Assembly: GCF_030376615.1 (NCBI RefSeq)
Contig: NZ_JARRAB010000017.1
Coordinates: 1-64,000, forward strand
DNA length: 64,000 bases
From: Pseudomonas sp. sp1636
GTDB lineage: Bacteria > Pseudomonadota > Gammaproteobacteria > Pseudomonadales > Pseudomonadaceae
Reading direction: 5' to 3'
The first letter of the stretch is position 1. Each line of letters starts with the position of its first letter. The position numbers and the translations under genes are program-made. Below, piece after piece: positions 1-8,059 of the stretch. The notes under the pieces are model-generated. The model saw only the letters and a list, made by a program, of their open reading frames with translations. It made no database searches and had not been told where the DNA came from.

Positions 1-452
1 CGGTCTGACGCACGTGAATGGTGTTGCTGCCTTCGACGGCAACCGGAGGCGTAGTGCTCCAGGTGCTGCCATCGGTGCTGTATTCGACGGTGGCGCCGGC
101 TTCCAGGCCGCTGACGCTGTAGCTGCCGTCGTTGCTGATCAGATCGCCGGCCACACCGCTGTCGGTGTCGAGGCTGAGGGTCGGCGCGGCGACCAGGGTG
201 TCGAGGGTGAAGGTCAGGCTGGACGGCGCCGAGGTGTTGCCGGCGACATCGGTCTGACGCACGTGAATGGTGTTGCTGCCTTCGACGGCAACCGGAGGCG
301 TAGTGCTCCAGGTGCTGCCATCGGTGCTGTATTCGACGGTGGCGCCGGCTTCCAGGCCGCTGACGCTGTAGCTGCCGTCGTTGCTGATCAGATCGCCGGC
401 CACACCGCTGTCGGTGTCGAGGCTGAGGGTCGGTGCGGCGACCAGGGTGTCG
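1..452 (-). repeat. 249-bp tandem repeat units inside the adhesin gene
   Basis: Bases 1-203 and 250-452 are identical except for one position (C at 185, T at 434). The period is 249 bp, so each unit adds 83 residues in frame. The unit at 250-452 is the first repeat of the protein; the next begins at 249 and continues beyond the window. Such near-identity at DNA level points to recent duplication or gene conversion among units. Confidence 0.9.
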
Positions 453-949
453 GCAACTACGACAGCGTTTTGAGCGTCGATACCGAGTTGCTCAGATTGG
501 ACAGAGTCATTGAAGTCCAGCCCTGCAGTCTCAAACCCAATTGTCGGATCAAGCTGCTGACCCGTTTCATTCAGCATCACAAAGCTGAGGCCGCCGCCTG
601 CCGCGCCGCCTGCACCACCTGTCGCACCCGGGCCTGCGGCGGTAGGTTCGAGGTCGGCTGTCGGGTCGAAGCCGGCGGCGATGGCTTGTTCCAGTTCGGA
701 GGTAGGCTCTTGCGCCGCCTCTGCTGGTTCTGAGGGTTGATCGCCTGCAGCTTGCCAGTTGCCGTTGGCAGCAATATCGATCACATCGCCATTGGCCAGT
801 TGCAAGGTTGCCGAGCCGCCTGATGCGGTCACTACCTGGTCGCCCTGGAACAGGCGTTCACCTTCGAACACTTGCCGCTTGAGGCCGTCGAGGGAAACAA
901 CAAATACCTGGCCCACAAGACCTTTAATGACTGCGACAAAATTGCTCAT
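1..949 (-). CDS. lapA: LapA-type giant adhesin, N-terminal part (partial gene)
   Basis: Partial gene: the start codon is at 949 and the frame runs open past base 1. The first ~66 residues (MSNFVAVIKGLVGQVFVVS...) match the retention module of LapA/BapA-like adhesins, which holds the protein in the outer-membrane exporter. Residues 103-106 read TAAG after a D-P-T-A-D-L-E-P stretch; this is the double-alanine type of site cut by the periplasmic protease LapG. A glycine-rich linker (~107-120) follows. From ~170 there are Ig-like repeats of 83 residues (DTLVAAPTLSLDTDSGVAG...). The start is supported by GGAG 7 nt upstream. In the family this is a very large calcium-binding, surface-held biofilm adhesin exported by LapEBC, whose genes lie divergently next door. 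The C-terminal RTX/secretion signal is outside the window. Confidence 0.9.
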   Translation of the reverse strand, partial: MSNFVAVIKGLVGQVFVVSLDGLKRQVFEGERLFQGDQVVTASGGSATLQLANGDVIDIAANGNWQAAGDQPSEPAEAAQEPTSELEQAIAAGFDPTADLEPTAAGPGATGGAGGAAGGGLSFVMLNETGQQLDPTIGFETAGLDFNDSVQSEQLGIDAQNAVVVADTLVAAPTLSLDTDSGVAGDLISNDGSYSVSGLEAGATVEYSTDGSTWSTTPPVAVEGSNTIHVRQTDVAGNTSAPSSLTFTLDTLVAAPTLSLDTDSGVAGDLISNDGSYSVSGLEAGATVEYSTDGSTWSTTPPVAVEGSNTIHVRQT

Positions 950-1280
950 GCTTAAGCTCCAGACGCGCAGGGCGTGGTGTGATCCTTGATTAATGCTACA
1001 TAGGTCAGGATAGCGCCGAATTGACGTGCCAATTTAATGGCGTCAGCGGTGTGGTTCTGTTCCGATTAGGAATGCTACCATGCCAAACTATTGACCACTC
1101 TTTCGCGATGATACACACTCGCTATCGCTGATGTCACTTTGATATTGATCTGGTTGCTCATGCTGCATCCGCCACCTGACAAGGGTGAATGAGTGATTTT
1201 GTTGATTGAATTGCCGTGCATTAATCCACTTTTCCAGTATGCCGTCAGCCCCCTTCTGACTGAAAGGAATCTTATCTATC
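950..1280. promoter_or_regulatory. Divergent promoter region of the adhesin gene and lapE
   Basis: This 331-bp gap separates the start codons of the adhesin (minus) and lapE (plus), so it must hold both promoters. It is AT-richer than the flanking genes. Shine-Dalgarno sequences are visible at both ends (GGAG before the adhesin, AGGAA before lapE). I could not identify a convincing sigma-70 or sigma-54 promoter by eye. Confidence 0.5.
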
Positions 1281-2624
1281 ATGCGTTTCTCAGCTCTGCT
1301 TCCCCTGGCTCTGGCTGTTTCTCTGTCGGCCCACGGCCAAACACTCAATGAGGCCATGCAGAGCGCTCTTGAGGTGCATCCAGAAATCCAGGCGGGGATC
1401 AATGCACGTCTGTCCGTCGAGGAGCAGATGAAGGCGGCCCAGGGCGGTTATCTGCCGCAGGTCGACCTGCTTGCCGGCTATGGCCGCGAGGGCAGCGACA
1501 CTCCGGGCACTCGTGGGCTTACCCACAACACCGAGACCCTGACCCGCGGCGAGTCGAGCCTGCGCTTGCAGCAGATGCTGTTCGACGGTTTTGCCACCAG
1601 CAGCGAAGTCGGCCGCCAGCGGGCGACTGTCAATGCCCGTGCCTATGAGTTGTTGGGCACGTCCGAGCGCACGGCGCTGACCGTGGTGCAAGTTTATCTG
1701 GAAGTGCTCAAACGTCAGGATTTGGTGCGTCTGGCGGCGGATAACCTGCGCAGCCACGAGCGCATCTACGACCAGATTTCGCTGCGCAGCGAACGCGGAG
1801 TCGGGCGTATGGCCGATCTTGATCAGGCCGAGGCGCGCTTGGCTCAGGCGCGGAACAACCTGATCACCGAACAGACCAATCTGGCCGACGCGCAGGTCAA
1901 TTATTACAGCGTGGTTGGTCGCGATCCCAGTGAGTTGAGCATGCCGCAAGGGCTGCCGGGTCGTTTGCCGGAAAGCCTGCAGACCGCTCGTGAAGAAATG
2001 CTGGCGAACAACCCGTTTTTGAGTTCGGCCGAGTCCGATGTGCAGGCTACCGAGCAGCAGTATGAGGCGGCCAAGTCGGCGTTTTATCCGCGTTTCGATG
2101 CCGAACTGTCGCGCGGAATGGATAACAACCTGGATGGCGTGTCTGGTCATAGCAATGAATGGCAGGCGATGCTGCGCATGCGCTACAACCTGTTCGCTGG
2201 CGGCAGCAACAAGGCCGACTTGCAGTCCAAGGCGCACCAGATCAACCAGGCCATGGATGTTCGCAATAACGCCTTGCGCGTACTGATCGAAGATCTTGGC
2301 CTGGCCTGGAACGCCCTGGCGAATGCGCGTCAACAATTGCCTATCGCTCAGCAATATGTCGATTACAGTAGTCGGGTTCGCGATTCCTATCAGAAGCAGT
2401 TCGGCCTGGGCGAACGAACCCTGCTGGATCTGCTCGACAGCGAGAACGAACTGTTCACCGCTGCGCGCCGCCTGGAAGAAGTGCGCTTCACGGAACTGTT
2501 TACTCAATACCGGATCAAGGCGACCATGGGCTCCCTGCTGCAAAGCCAAGGTGTAGTCGCACCCATGGCCGCGGCACCGCTGGATGTGGTCAAGGCCAAG
2601 GTGACACTGCCGGGCCTGAACTGA
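1281..2624 (+). CDS. lapE: TolC-family outer membrane channel of the adhesin exporter
   Basis: 447 residues, usual TolC-family length. Residues 1-19 form a signal peptide (charged MRF, hydrophobic LLPLALAVSLSA, cleavage near AHG-Q). The mature part has the two homologous outer-membrane efflux repeats with long coiled-coil helices (LNEAMQSALEVHPEIQAG at the start of the first). It would form the outer-membrane duct of a type I secretion system. It is the first gene of a co-directional run with the ABC transporter and adaptor genes and is divergent from the adhesin gene, which is the reason for calling it LapE rather than a general TolC. In the Lap system this channel also holds the adhesin's retention module. 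The ATG at 1281 is preceded by AAGGAA. Confidence 0.88.
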   Translation: MRFSALLPLALAVSLSAHGQTLNEAMQSALEVHPEIQAGINARLSVEEQMKAAQGGYLPQVDLLAGYGREGSDTPGTRGLTHNTETLTRGESSLRLQQMLFDGFATSSEVGRQRATVNARAYELLGTSERTALTVVQVYLEVLKRQDLVRLAADNLRSHERIYDQISLRSERGVGRMADLDQAEARLAQARNNLITEQTNLADAQVNYYSVVGRDPSELSMPQGLPGRLPESLQTAREEMLANNPFLSSAESDVQATEQQYEAAKSAFYPRFDAELSRGMDNNLDGVSGHSNEWQAMLRMRYNLFAGGSNKADLQSKAHQINQAMDVRNNALRVLIEDLGLAWNALANARQQLPIAQQYVDYSSRVRDSYQKQFGLGERTLLDLLDSENELFTAARRLEEVRFTELFTQYRIKATMGSLLQSQGVVAPMAAAPLDVVKAKVTLPGLN

Positions 2625-2657
2625 GAGCGGCTTTCCTTCGAGCATGAGTGAACCTTT

Positions 2658-4814
2658 GTGGCAGTAGAAGTCAGCCAGGCCCCGACCCGTAGCGATCCGC
2701 GCGATCGCTACGATGACCCACTGCTCGACAGCTTGCTGTCACTTTGTGGCTTGCACCAGAAGTCGGTCAGCCGCGCCATGCTCACCGCTGGCTTGCCGCT
2801 GCCCGAACAGCGCCTGAGTGTCGATTTGCTACCGCGTGCGGCGGCCCGCGCCGGCTTGCAAGGGCGCTGGTTGCGCCGCGGTTTGCAACAAATTCCGGCG
2901 CTGGCCATGCCCGCCCTGTTGTTGCTGCACGAAGGTCGCAGCGCGGTGTTGCTCGGCTGGGACGAGCAGGGCCGTGCGCGGGTCATGCCCAGCGAGAGCG
3001 AGGGTGGTGAAGTCCTCGTCAGTGCCGAGGTGTTGGCCGAGGATTACAGTGGCCAGGTGTTCTTTGCCCAGCCGCTGCACAAGTTCGATTTCAACCGCGG
3101 CGAGTTGATTCCACGGGCCACTTCCTGGTTTCGCGACACCCTCAAACGCTCCCGCTGGCTCTATATAGACGCTATCGCGGCCAGTTTCCTGATCAGTCTG
3201 ATCGGCCTGGTCACGCCGCTGTTCGTCATGAATGTTTACGATCGGGTGGTGCCCAACCAGGCAGAGGCCACGCTCTGGGTGCTGGCGATCGGTATCTGCG
3301 GGGTGTATCTGTTCGATCTGCTGCTGAAGACCTTGCGCGGTCTGTGCCTGGATCTGGCCGGTAAGAAGACTGACCTGATCATTTCGGCGACGCTGTTCGA
3401 ACGTGTCGTCGGCATGGCCATGAAGTTCCGTCCGGCAAGGGTCGGTAGTTTCGCCCAGAACATCCATGAATTTCAGAGCCTGCGCGATTTCCTCGCCTCG
3501 CTGACCCTGGCCAGTGTCATCGATCTACCCTTTACCCTGTTGATTTTGGCGGTCATCGCGATGATCGGCGGCCATCTGGTGTGGATTCCGGTATTGGCCT
3601 TTCCGCTGGTCGCCCTGATCGGCTGGGCGTTGCAGCGGCCCCTGGCGGAAACCATGGAGCGCACCATGGCGCTGGCCGCCGAGCGGCAGTCGAGCCTGAT
3701 CGAAAGCCTCGCCGGACTGGATGCAGTCAAGGTCAATAATGCCGAGAGCGAGCGCCAGTATCTGTGGGAGCAGACCATCGGCACCCTCAGTCGCCTGGAG
3801 TTGCGTGCGCGCATGCTCTCCAGTCTGGCGATGAATGCGACCATGCTGCTGCAGCAACTGGCCGGCGTCATCGTGATCGTCTTCGGCGTTTACCAGATCA
3901 TCGACGGCCAACTGAGCATGGGTGGCCTGATTGCCTGCTACATGCTCAGCAGCCGTGCGCTCGGCCCCCTGGCCCAATTGTCCGGTCTGTTGACCCGTTA
4001 CCAGCAGGCCCGCGTCACCCTCGACTCGGTCAATCAGATGATGACCCTGCCGCAGGAGCGTCAGGAAGAAGAGCGTCCGCTCAAACGTCAGGCATTGCAG
4101 GGCGCCATCGAGTTCCGCCAGCTGGATTTCCATTATCCGGATCAGCAGCAGGCCGCCCTGCAGAACATCAACCTGGTGGTGCGACCCGGCGAGAAGATCG
4201 GCATCATCGGCCGCAGCGGCTCCGGCAAGAGTTCGCTGGCCAAGCTGATCGTCGGTCTGTATCAGCCGGATGCCGGCAGCCTGTTGGTCGACGGCGTCGA
4301 TGTGCGCCAGCTGGACGTCAGCGATCTGCGCCACAACATCGGCTACGTGCCCCAGGATATCCAGCTGTTTTCCGGCACGCTGCGCGACAACCTGGTGACG
4401 GGCGCGCGCTACGTGGAGGATGAGCTGGTCTTGCAGGCGTCCGAGTTGGCCGGGGTGCATGAGTTCGTGCGCCTGCATCCCAAGGGCTACGAACTGCAGG
4501 TCGGCGAGCGGGGGCAGAACCTTTCCGGTGGGCAGCGGCAGAACGTGGCCCTGGCCCGGGCGTTGTTGCTCGATCCGCAAATCCTGCTGTTCGACGAGCC
4601 AACCAGCGCCATGGACAACACCGGCGAAGAGCGGCTCAAGCAGCGTTTGGCGGCCGTTATCGGCAGCAAGACCCTGCTGCTGGTTACCCACCGTGCCTCC
4701 ATGCTCAGTCTGGTCGACCGGCTGATCATCGTCGACCGCGGGCAGATCATCGCCGACGGCCCTAAAGGCAGTGTCATGGAAGCGCTGAAAAAGGGGCAGA
4801 TCAGTGTCAGCTAA
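2658..4814 (+). CDS. lapB: Type I secretion ABC transporter (permease/ATPase fusion)
   Basis: 718 residues. Residues ~20-140 form a C39-peptidase-like domain without a recognisable catalytic Cys/His pair, as expected for transporters that bind but do not cut their substrate. Residues ~165-450 carry the six-helix membrane domain. The nucleotide-binding domain has Walker A GRSGSGKSS (518-526), Q-loop Gln566, signature LSGGQ (622-626) and Walker B ILLFDEP (642-648), all intact. The start is a GTG; the nearby ATG at 2644 is in another frame and stops after seven codons. The gene lies 33 bp after lapE and its end overlaps lapC by 11 bp, indicating one operon. It supplies ATP-driven export of the adhesin from the cytoplasm. 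Confidence 0.9.
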   Translation: MAVEVSQAPTRSDPRDRYDDPLLDSLLSLCGLHQKSVSRAMLTAGLPLPEQRLSVDLLPRAAARAGLQGRWLRRGLQQIPALAMPALLLLHEGRSAVLLGWDEQGRARVMPSESEGGEVLVSAEVLAEDYSGQVFFAQPLHKFDFNRGELIPRATSWFRDTLKRSRWLYIDAIAASFLISLIGLVTPLFVMNVYDRVVPNQAEATLWVLAIGICGVYLFDLLLKTLRGLCLDLAGKKTDLIISATLFERVVGMAMKFRPARVGSFAQNIHEFQSLRDFLASLTLASVIDLPFTLLILAVIAMIGGHLVWIPVLAFPLVALIGWALQRPLAETMERTMALAAERQSSLIESLAGLDAVKVNNAESERQYLWEQTIGTLSRLELRARMLSSLAMNATMLLQQLAGVIVIVFGVYQIIDGQLSMGGLIACYMLSSRALGPLAQLSGLLTRYQQARVTLDSVNQMMTLPQERQEEERPLKRQALQGAIEFRQLDFHYPDQQQAALQNINLVVRPGEKIGIIGRSGSGKSSLAKLIVGLYQPDAGSLLVDGVDVRQLDVSDLRHNIGYVPQDIQLFSGTLRDNLVTGARYVEDELVLQASELAGVHEFVRLHPKGYELQVGERGQNLSGGQRQNVALARALLLDPQILLFDEPTSAMDNTGEERLKQRLAAVIGSKTLLLVTHRASMLSLVDRLIIVDRGQIIADGPKGSVMEALKKGQISVS

Positions 4815-6177
4815 ACCGTCGTCAAAAGGTCTGCGGCAAACCTTGGCATCTTACTTCGGCAGCCATGACGCCATGGGCGATGAACCCCTGCCGGAAGTCA
4901 GCAAGGCGCTGATCGAGGATGCGCCCAGGGTCATTCGCCTGACCATCTGGGGCTTGATTGCCTTCGTGGCCTTCTGTTTGCTGTGGGCGCATTTCGCCGT
5001 GGTCGACGAAGTGACCCGTGGCGACGGCAAGGCGATTCCTTCCTCGCGCCTGCAGAAAATCCAGAACCTGGAAGGCGGTATCGTTTCCGAACTGTTCGTC
5101 CGCGAGGGGCAGATCGTCAATGTCGGCGATCCGCTGCTGCGTCTGGATGACACGCGATTCGCTTCCAACGTCGGCGAGACCGAGGCCGACCGCCTGGCCC
5201 TGCTGCTGCGGGTCGAACGCCTCAGCGCGGAAGTGCAGGGGCGCGAATTGCTGGTGGTCGAGGAAGTGCGCGAGAAGGTACCGCGTCAGGCCGAGAACGA
5301 GGAGCAGTTGTTCAACAGCCGGCGCCAGCAGCTGCAGGACGAGGTGGCCGGGCTGGAAGAACAACTGACTCAGCGACGCCAGGAGCTGCGCGAGTTTGCT
5401 TCCAAGCAGAACCAGTTCCGCAGCAGCCTGGAGCTGTTGCGCCAGGAAATTCGCATGTCCGAACCCCTGGTGGCCGAGGGGGCGATTTCTCCGGTTGAAG
5501 TGCTGCGCTTGAAGCGTGCCGAGGTGGAGAGCCGCGGCCAGTTGCAGGCCACCACCCTGGCGATGCCGCGTGCCGAGGCCGCGATCAAGGAAGTCGAGCG
5601 CAAGATCGACGAAACCCGCGGGCGTTTTCGCAGCGAGGCGCTGACCCAGTTGAACGAGGCGCGCACCGATCTGAGCAAGATCCAGTCGACCGGCAAGGCG
5701 CTGGAGGATCGGGTCAATCGCACCCTGGTCACCTCACCGGTGCGCGGTATCGTCAAGCAGCTGCTGGTCAATACCATCGGCGGGGTGATTCAGCCGGGCA
5801 GCGACCTGGTGGAAATCGTACCGCTGGGCGAGAACCTGCTGGTGGAGGCGCGTATCCGTCCGCAGGACATTGCCTTCCTCCATCCGGGGCAGGAGGCCAT
5901 GGTCAAGTTCACCGCCTATGACTACACCATCTACGGCGGACTCAAGGCCGAGCTGGAGCAGATCGGCGCCGACACCGTGACCGACGACGATGGCAACAGC
6001 TTCTACGTGATCAAATTGCGCACCAACAGGAGCCACCTGGGCAGCGAAGAACATCCGTTGCTGATCATTCCCGGCATGGTCGCCTCGGTAGACATCATCA
6101 CCGGCAAGAAAAGCGTGCTCAGTTACCTGCTCAAACCGATCATCCGTGCCCGTGCCGAGGCGTTGCGCGAGCGCTGA
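4804..6177 (+). CDS. lapC: HlyD-family membrane fusion protein of the adhesin exporter
   Basis: 457 residues, typical for the HlyD type I adaptor family. A single membrane helix lies at ~40-62 (VIRLTIWGLIAFVAFCLLWA). It is followed by a first lipoyl half-domain (IQNLEGGIVSELFVREGQ), a long coiled coil (~130-300, rich in Glu/Arg/Gln) and a second lipoyl/beta-barrel part (TLVTSPVRGIVKQLLVNT... VEARIRPQDIAFLHPGQ). It would bridge LapB in the inner membrane to LapE in the outer membrane. The GTG start overlaps the lapB stop by 11 bp, so translation is probably coupled. Confidence 0.9.
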   Translation: MSAKPSSKGLRQTLASYFGSHDAMGDEPLPEVSKALIEDAPRVIRLTIWGLIAFVAFCLLWAHFAVVDEVTRGDGKAIPSSRLQKIQNLEGGIVSELFVREGQIVNVGDPLLRLDDTRFASNVGETEADRLALLLRVERLSAEVQGRELLVVEEVREKVPRQAENEEQLFNSRRQQLQDEVAGLEEQLTQRRQELREFASKQNQFRSSLELLRQEIRMSEPLVAEGAISPVEVLRLKRAEVESRGQLQATTLAMPRAEAAIKEVERKIDETRGRFRSEALTQLNEARTDLSKIQSTGKALEDRVNRTLVTSPVRGIVKQLLVNTIGGVIQPGSDLVEIVPLGENLLVEARIRPQDIAFLHPGQEAMVKFTAYDYTIYGGLKAELEQIGADTVTDDDGNSFYVIKLRTNRSHLGSEEHPLLIIPGMVASVDIITGKKSVLSYLLKPIIRARAEALRER

Positions 6178-6196
6178 TCGGAGCTATGGGCAGATG

Positions 6197-6224
6197 AAAA
6201 AGCCGCAGGTATCTGCGGCTTTTT
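6197..6224. terminator. Terminator between lapC and mmsB, bidirectional
   Basis: A 12-bp perfect stem (AAAAAGCCGCAG / CTGCGGCTTTTT) with loop GTAT lies 20 bp after the lapC stop. The A and T runs flank the GC core on both sides, so it can end transcription from lapC and also from the convergent mmsB cluster. Confidence 0.85.
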
Positions 6225-6247
6225 GCTATCTGCAGATCGTAGCCTCG

Positions 6248-6272
6248 TAGCCCGGATTGCACCCGCGCTACA
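6248..6272. repeat. Dispersed 25-bp palindrome (degenerate copy)
   Basis: GTAGCCCGGATTG is followed by an imperfect mirror CACCCGCGCTAC. It is a decayed relative of the perfect palindromes at 42414-42438 and 61464-61488 in this window, sits in a convergent gap, and has no coding role. Confidence 0.6.
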
Positions 6273-6294
6273 CGAGCGGCCCGTAGCCCTGCGC

Positions 6295-7179
6295 TTACTC
6301 GACGAACAGCTGCTGCACCACCGAAAAGTCCTGCTTGCCCTTGCCTTGTTTGAGCAGCAGGCGATACAGCTGCAGGGCCAGGGCGCCCATCGGTGTGCTG
6401 CTGCCGCTGAGTTGCGCGGCTTCCTGGGCCAGGCCCAGATCCTTGGCCATCAGCTCGGCCATGAAACCACCGGAATAGCCTTTGGAGGCCGGGGCGTTTT
6501 CCATCACCCCGGGCCAGGGGTTGTATTTCTCCAATGTCCAGTTGCCGCCGGAGCTCTGGCGCATGATCTCGGCCAGTACCGCCGGCTCCAGGCCGTTGGC
6601 CACACCCAGGGCCATGGCTTCGGCGGTGGCGATCATCTGCACCGCCAGCACCTGGTTGTTGCACACCTTGGCCACCTGGCCGGCGCCATCCGGGCCGGCG
6701 TGGAAGATGTTGCTGCCCATGGCGGCAAAAACGGGACGGGCTTTTTCCAGGGTGGCCGCTGCGCCGCCGATCATAAAGGTCAGAGTGCCGGCCGCCGCCC
6801 CGGCGGTACCGCCGGAAACCGGCGCATCGAGCAGGGCCAGGCCGCGCTCGGTGGCGGCCTGGTGTACCTTGCGCGCCGATTGCGGGGCGATGGTCGAGCA
6901 TTCCAGCACCAGGGTGCCGGGCTTGAGCGCCTCGAGAAGGCCGTTCTCGCCCAGGTAGAGTGCTTCGACATGCCGGCTGGCCGGCAGCATGCTGATCACC
7001 ACAGCCGCGCCTTGCACGGCGTCGACGGCGCTACTGGCGGCTTGCGCCCCGTCCTTGGCCAGTTCGTCGACAGCCGCTTGCACCAGATCGAAGGCGCTGA
7101 GTTTGAAGCCGGCCTTGAGCAGGTTGCGCGCCATGGGCAAGCCCATGTGGCCGAGGCCGATAAAGGCGATTTGCGTCAT
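6295..7179 (-). CDS. mmsB: 3-hydroxyisobutyrate dehydrogenase
   Basis: 294 residues. It oxidises 3-hydroxyisobutyrate to methylmalonate semialdehyde with NAD+ in valine degradation. The N-terminal Rossmann fold shows the family signature FIGLGHMGLPMA (6-17). The substrate-binding motif DAPVSGG is at 119-125 and the catalytic lysine is Lys171 in GQVAKVCNNQ. The length is normal. AGGAG lies a few bases before the ATG. It is the last gene of the minus-strand valine cluster, 29 bp after the PEP-mutase-like gene. The first-step enzyme partner MmsA is at the other end of the same cluster. Confidence 0.95.
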   Translation of the reverse strand: MTQIAFIGLGHMGLPMARNLLKAGFKLSAFDLVQAAVDELAKDGAQAASSAVDAVQGAAVVISMLPASRHVEALYLGENGLLEALKPGTLVLECSTIAPQSARKVHQAATERGLALLDAPVSGGTAGAAAGTLTFMIGGAAATLEKARPVFAAMGSNIFHAGPDGAGQVAKVCNNQVLAVQMIATAEAMALGVANGLEPAVLAEIMRQSSGGNWTLEKYNPWPGVMENAPASKGYSGGFMAELMAKDLGLAQEAAQLSGSSTPMGALALQLYRLLLKQGKGKQDFSVVQQLFVE

Positions 7180-7208
7180 GGTTGTTCTCCTGGCCTGTGG
7201 TGTGGGGC

Positions 7209-8045
7209 TCAGCGTTGCGCGCTGAACAGCGTATTGATGCGGGCGAAAGGCTCTGCCTGTTCGGCGAAGGTGAAGCTGCCGTGCTGACGAACTTCTTCGG
7301 CGGCGCGCAGGAAGGCACCGAAGGCCGCGCGGGCCAGGGAGGAGCCCAGGCTGATGCGCTTGACGCCCAGCTCCGCCAGCTCGGCGACGGTGAAGCTGGG
7401 TGAAGCCAGCCCCATCACCACGTTGACCGGCTTGGGCGCCACGGCGCGCACCATCGCGGCGATTTCTTCGCGGCTGCGCAGGCCCGGTGCGTAAAGCACG
7501 TCCGCACCTGCTTCGGCGTAGGCCTGCAGGCGGCGGATGGTATCGGCCAGGTCGGTGCGGCCATGCAGGAAATTCTCCGCCCTGGCGCAGAGGGTGAAAG
7601 GGAAGGGCTGGGAGCGGGCGGCCGCGACCGCCGCCTGGATGCGTTCCAGCGCCAATTCGAAGGGGTAGATGGGGGCGTCCGCCAGGCCGCTGGCATCCTC
7701 GATGGAACCGCCGACCAGGCCGCTCAGGGCCGCCTGCTGGATGGTTTCGGCGCAGGCCTGTGGGCTGTCGCCAAAGCCGTTTTCCAGGTCGGCGGCGACG
7801 GGCAGGCGGGTGGCGGCGATGATCGTGCGGGCGTTGTCCAGCGTCTCCTCGCGACTGATCAGGCCTTCTCCATCGCGCCGGCCCAGGCTGCAGGCCAGGC
7901 CGGCGCTGGTGGTGGCCAGCGCTTCGAAACCGAGGGCGGCCAAGGCCTTGGCTGAGCCGGCATCCCAGGGGTTGGGGATGACGAAGCAGCCAGGGCGCTG
8001 ATGCAGTTGCTGCAGGGCCAGGGCCCGTTGCAGTTGATTGGGCAT
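7209..8045 (-). CDS. Isocitrate lyase / PEP mutase superfamily enzyme, substrate unknown
   Basis: 278 residues, close to the usual size of short PEP-mutase-like lyases. The N-terminus has the family pattern (CFVIPNPWDAGSAKALAALGFEALATTSAG) and a metal-binding ADLENGFGD motif near residue 88. The KKCGH catalytic loop of true isocitrate lyase is not present, so isocitrate cleavage is unlikely. The ATG at 8045 is preceded by GGGAG with 7-nt spacing; a longer open frame upstream lies inside the hydrolase gene and is not used. It sits 14 bp behind the 3-hydroxyisobutyryl-CoA hydrolase gene. Carboxyvinyl-phosphonate-mutase-like or oxaloacetate-hydrolase-like activity is possible. No step of valine degradation requires it. 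Confidence 0.8.
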   Translation of the reverse strand: MPNQLQRALALQQLHQRPGCFVIPNPWDAGSAKALAALGFEALATTSAGLACSLGRRDGEGLISREETLDNARTIIAATRLPVAADLENGFGDSPQACAETIQQAALSGLVGGSIEDASGLADAPIYPFELALERIQAAVAAARSQPFPFTLCARAENFLHGRTDLADTIRRLQAYAEAGADVLYAPGLRSREEIAAMVRAVAPKPVNVVMGLASPSFTVAELAELGVKRISLGSSLARAAFGAFLRAAEEVRQHGSFTFAEQAEPFARINTLFSAQR

Positions 8046-8059
8046 GGGCTTGCTCCCGG

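Noticed and set aside
1020..1050. Possible sigma-54 promoter ahead of the adhesin gene
   Set aside because: The minus strand reads TTGGCACGTCAATTCGG; the -24 part fits but the -12 TTGC is TTCG, missing the essential GC.
1290..2645. Long open frame (451 codons) on the minus strand across lapE
   Set aside because: It lies entirely opposite a clear TolC-family gene. Its composition (His/Gln/Leu rich) is what GC-rich codon usage produces on the opposite strand, and it has no recognisable domain.
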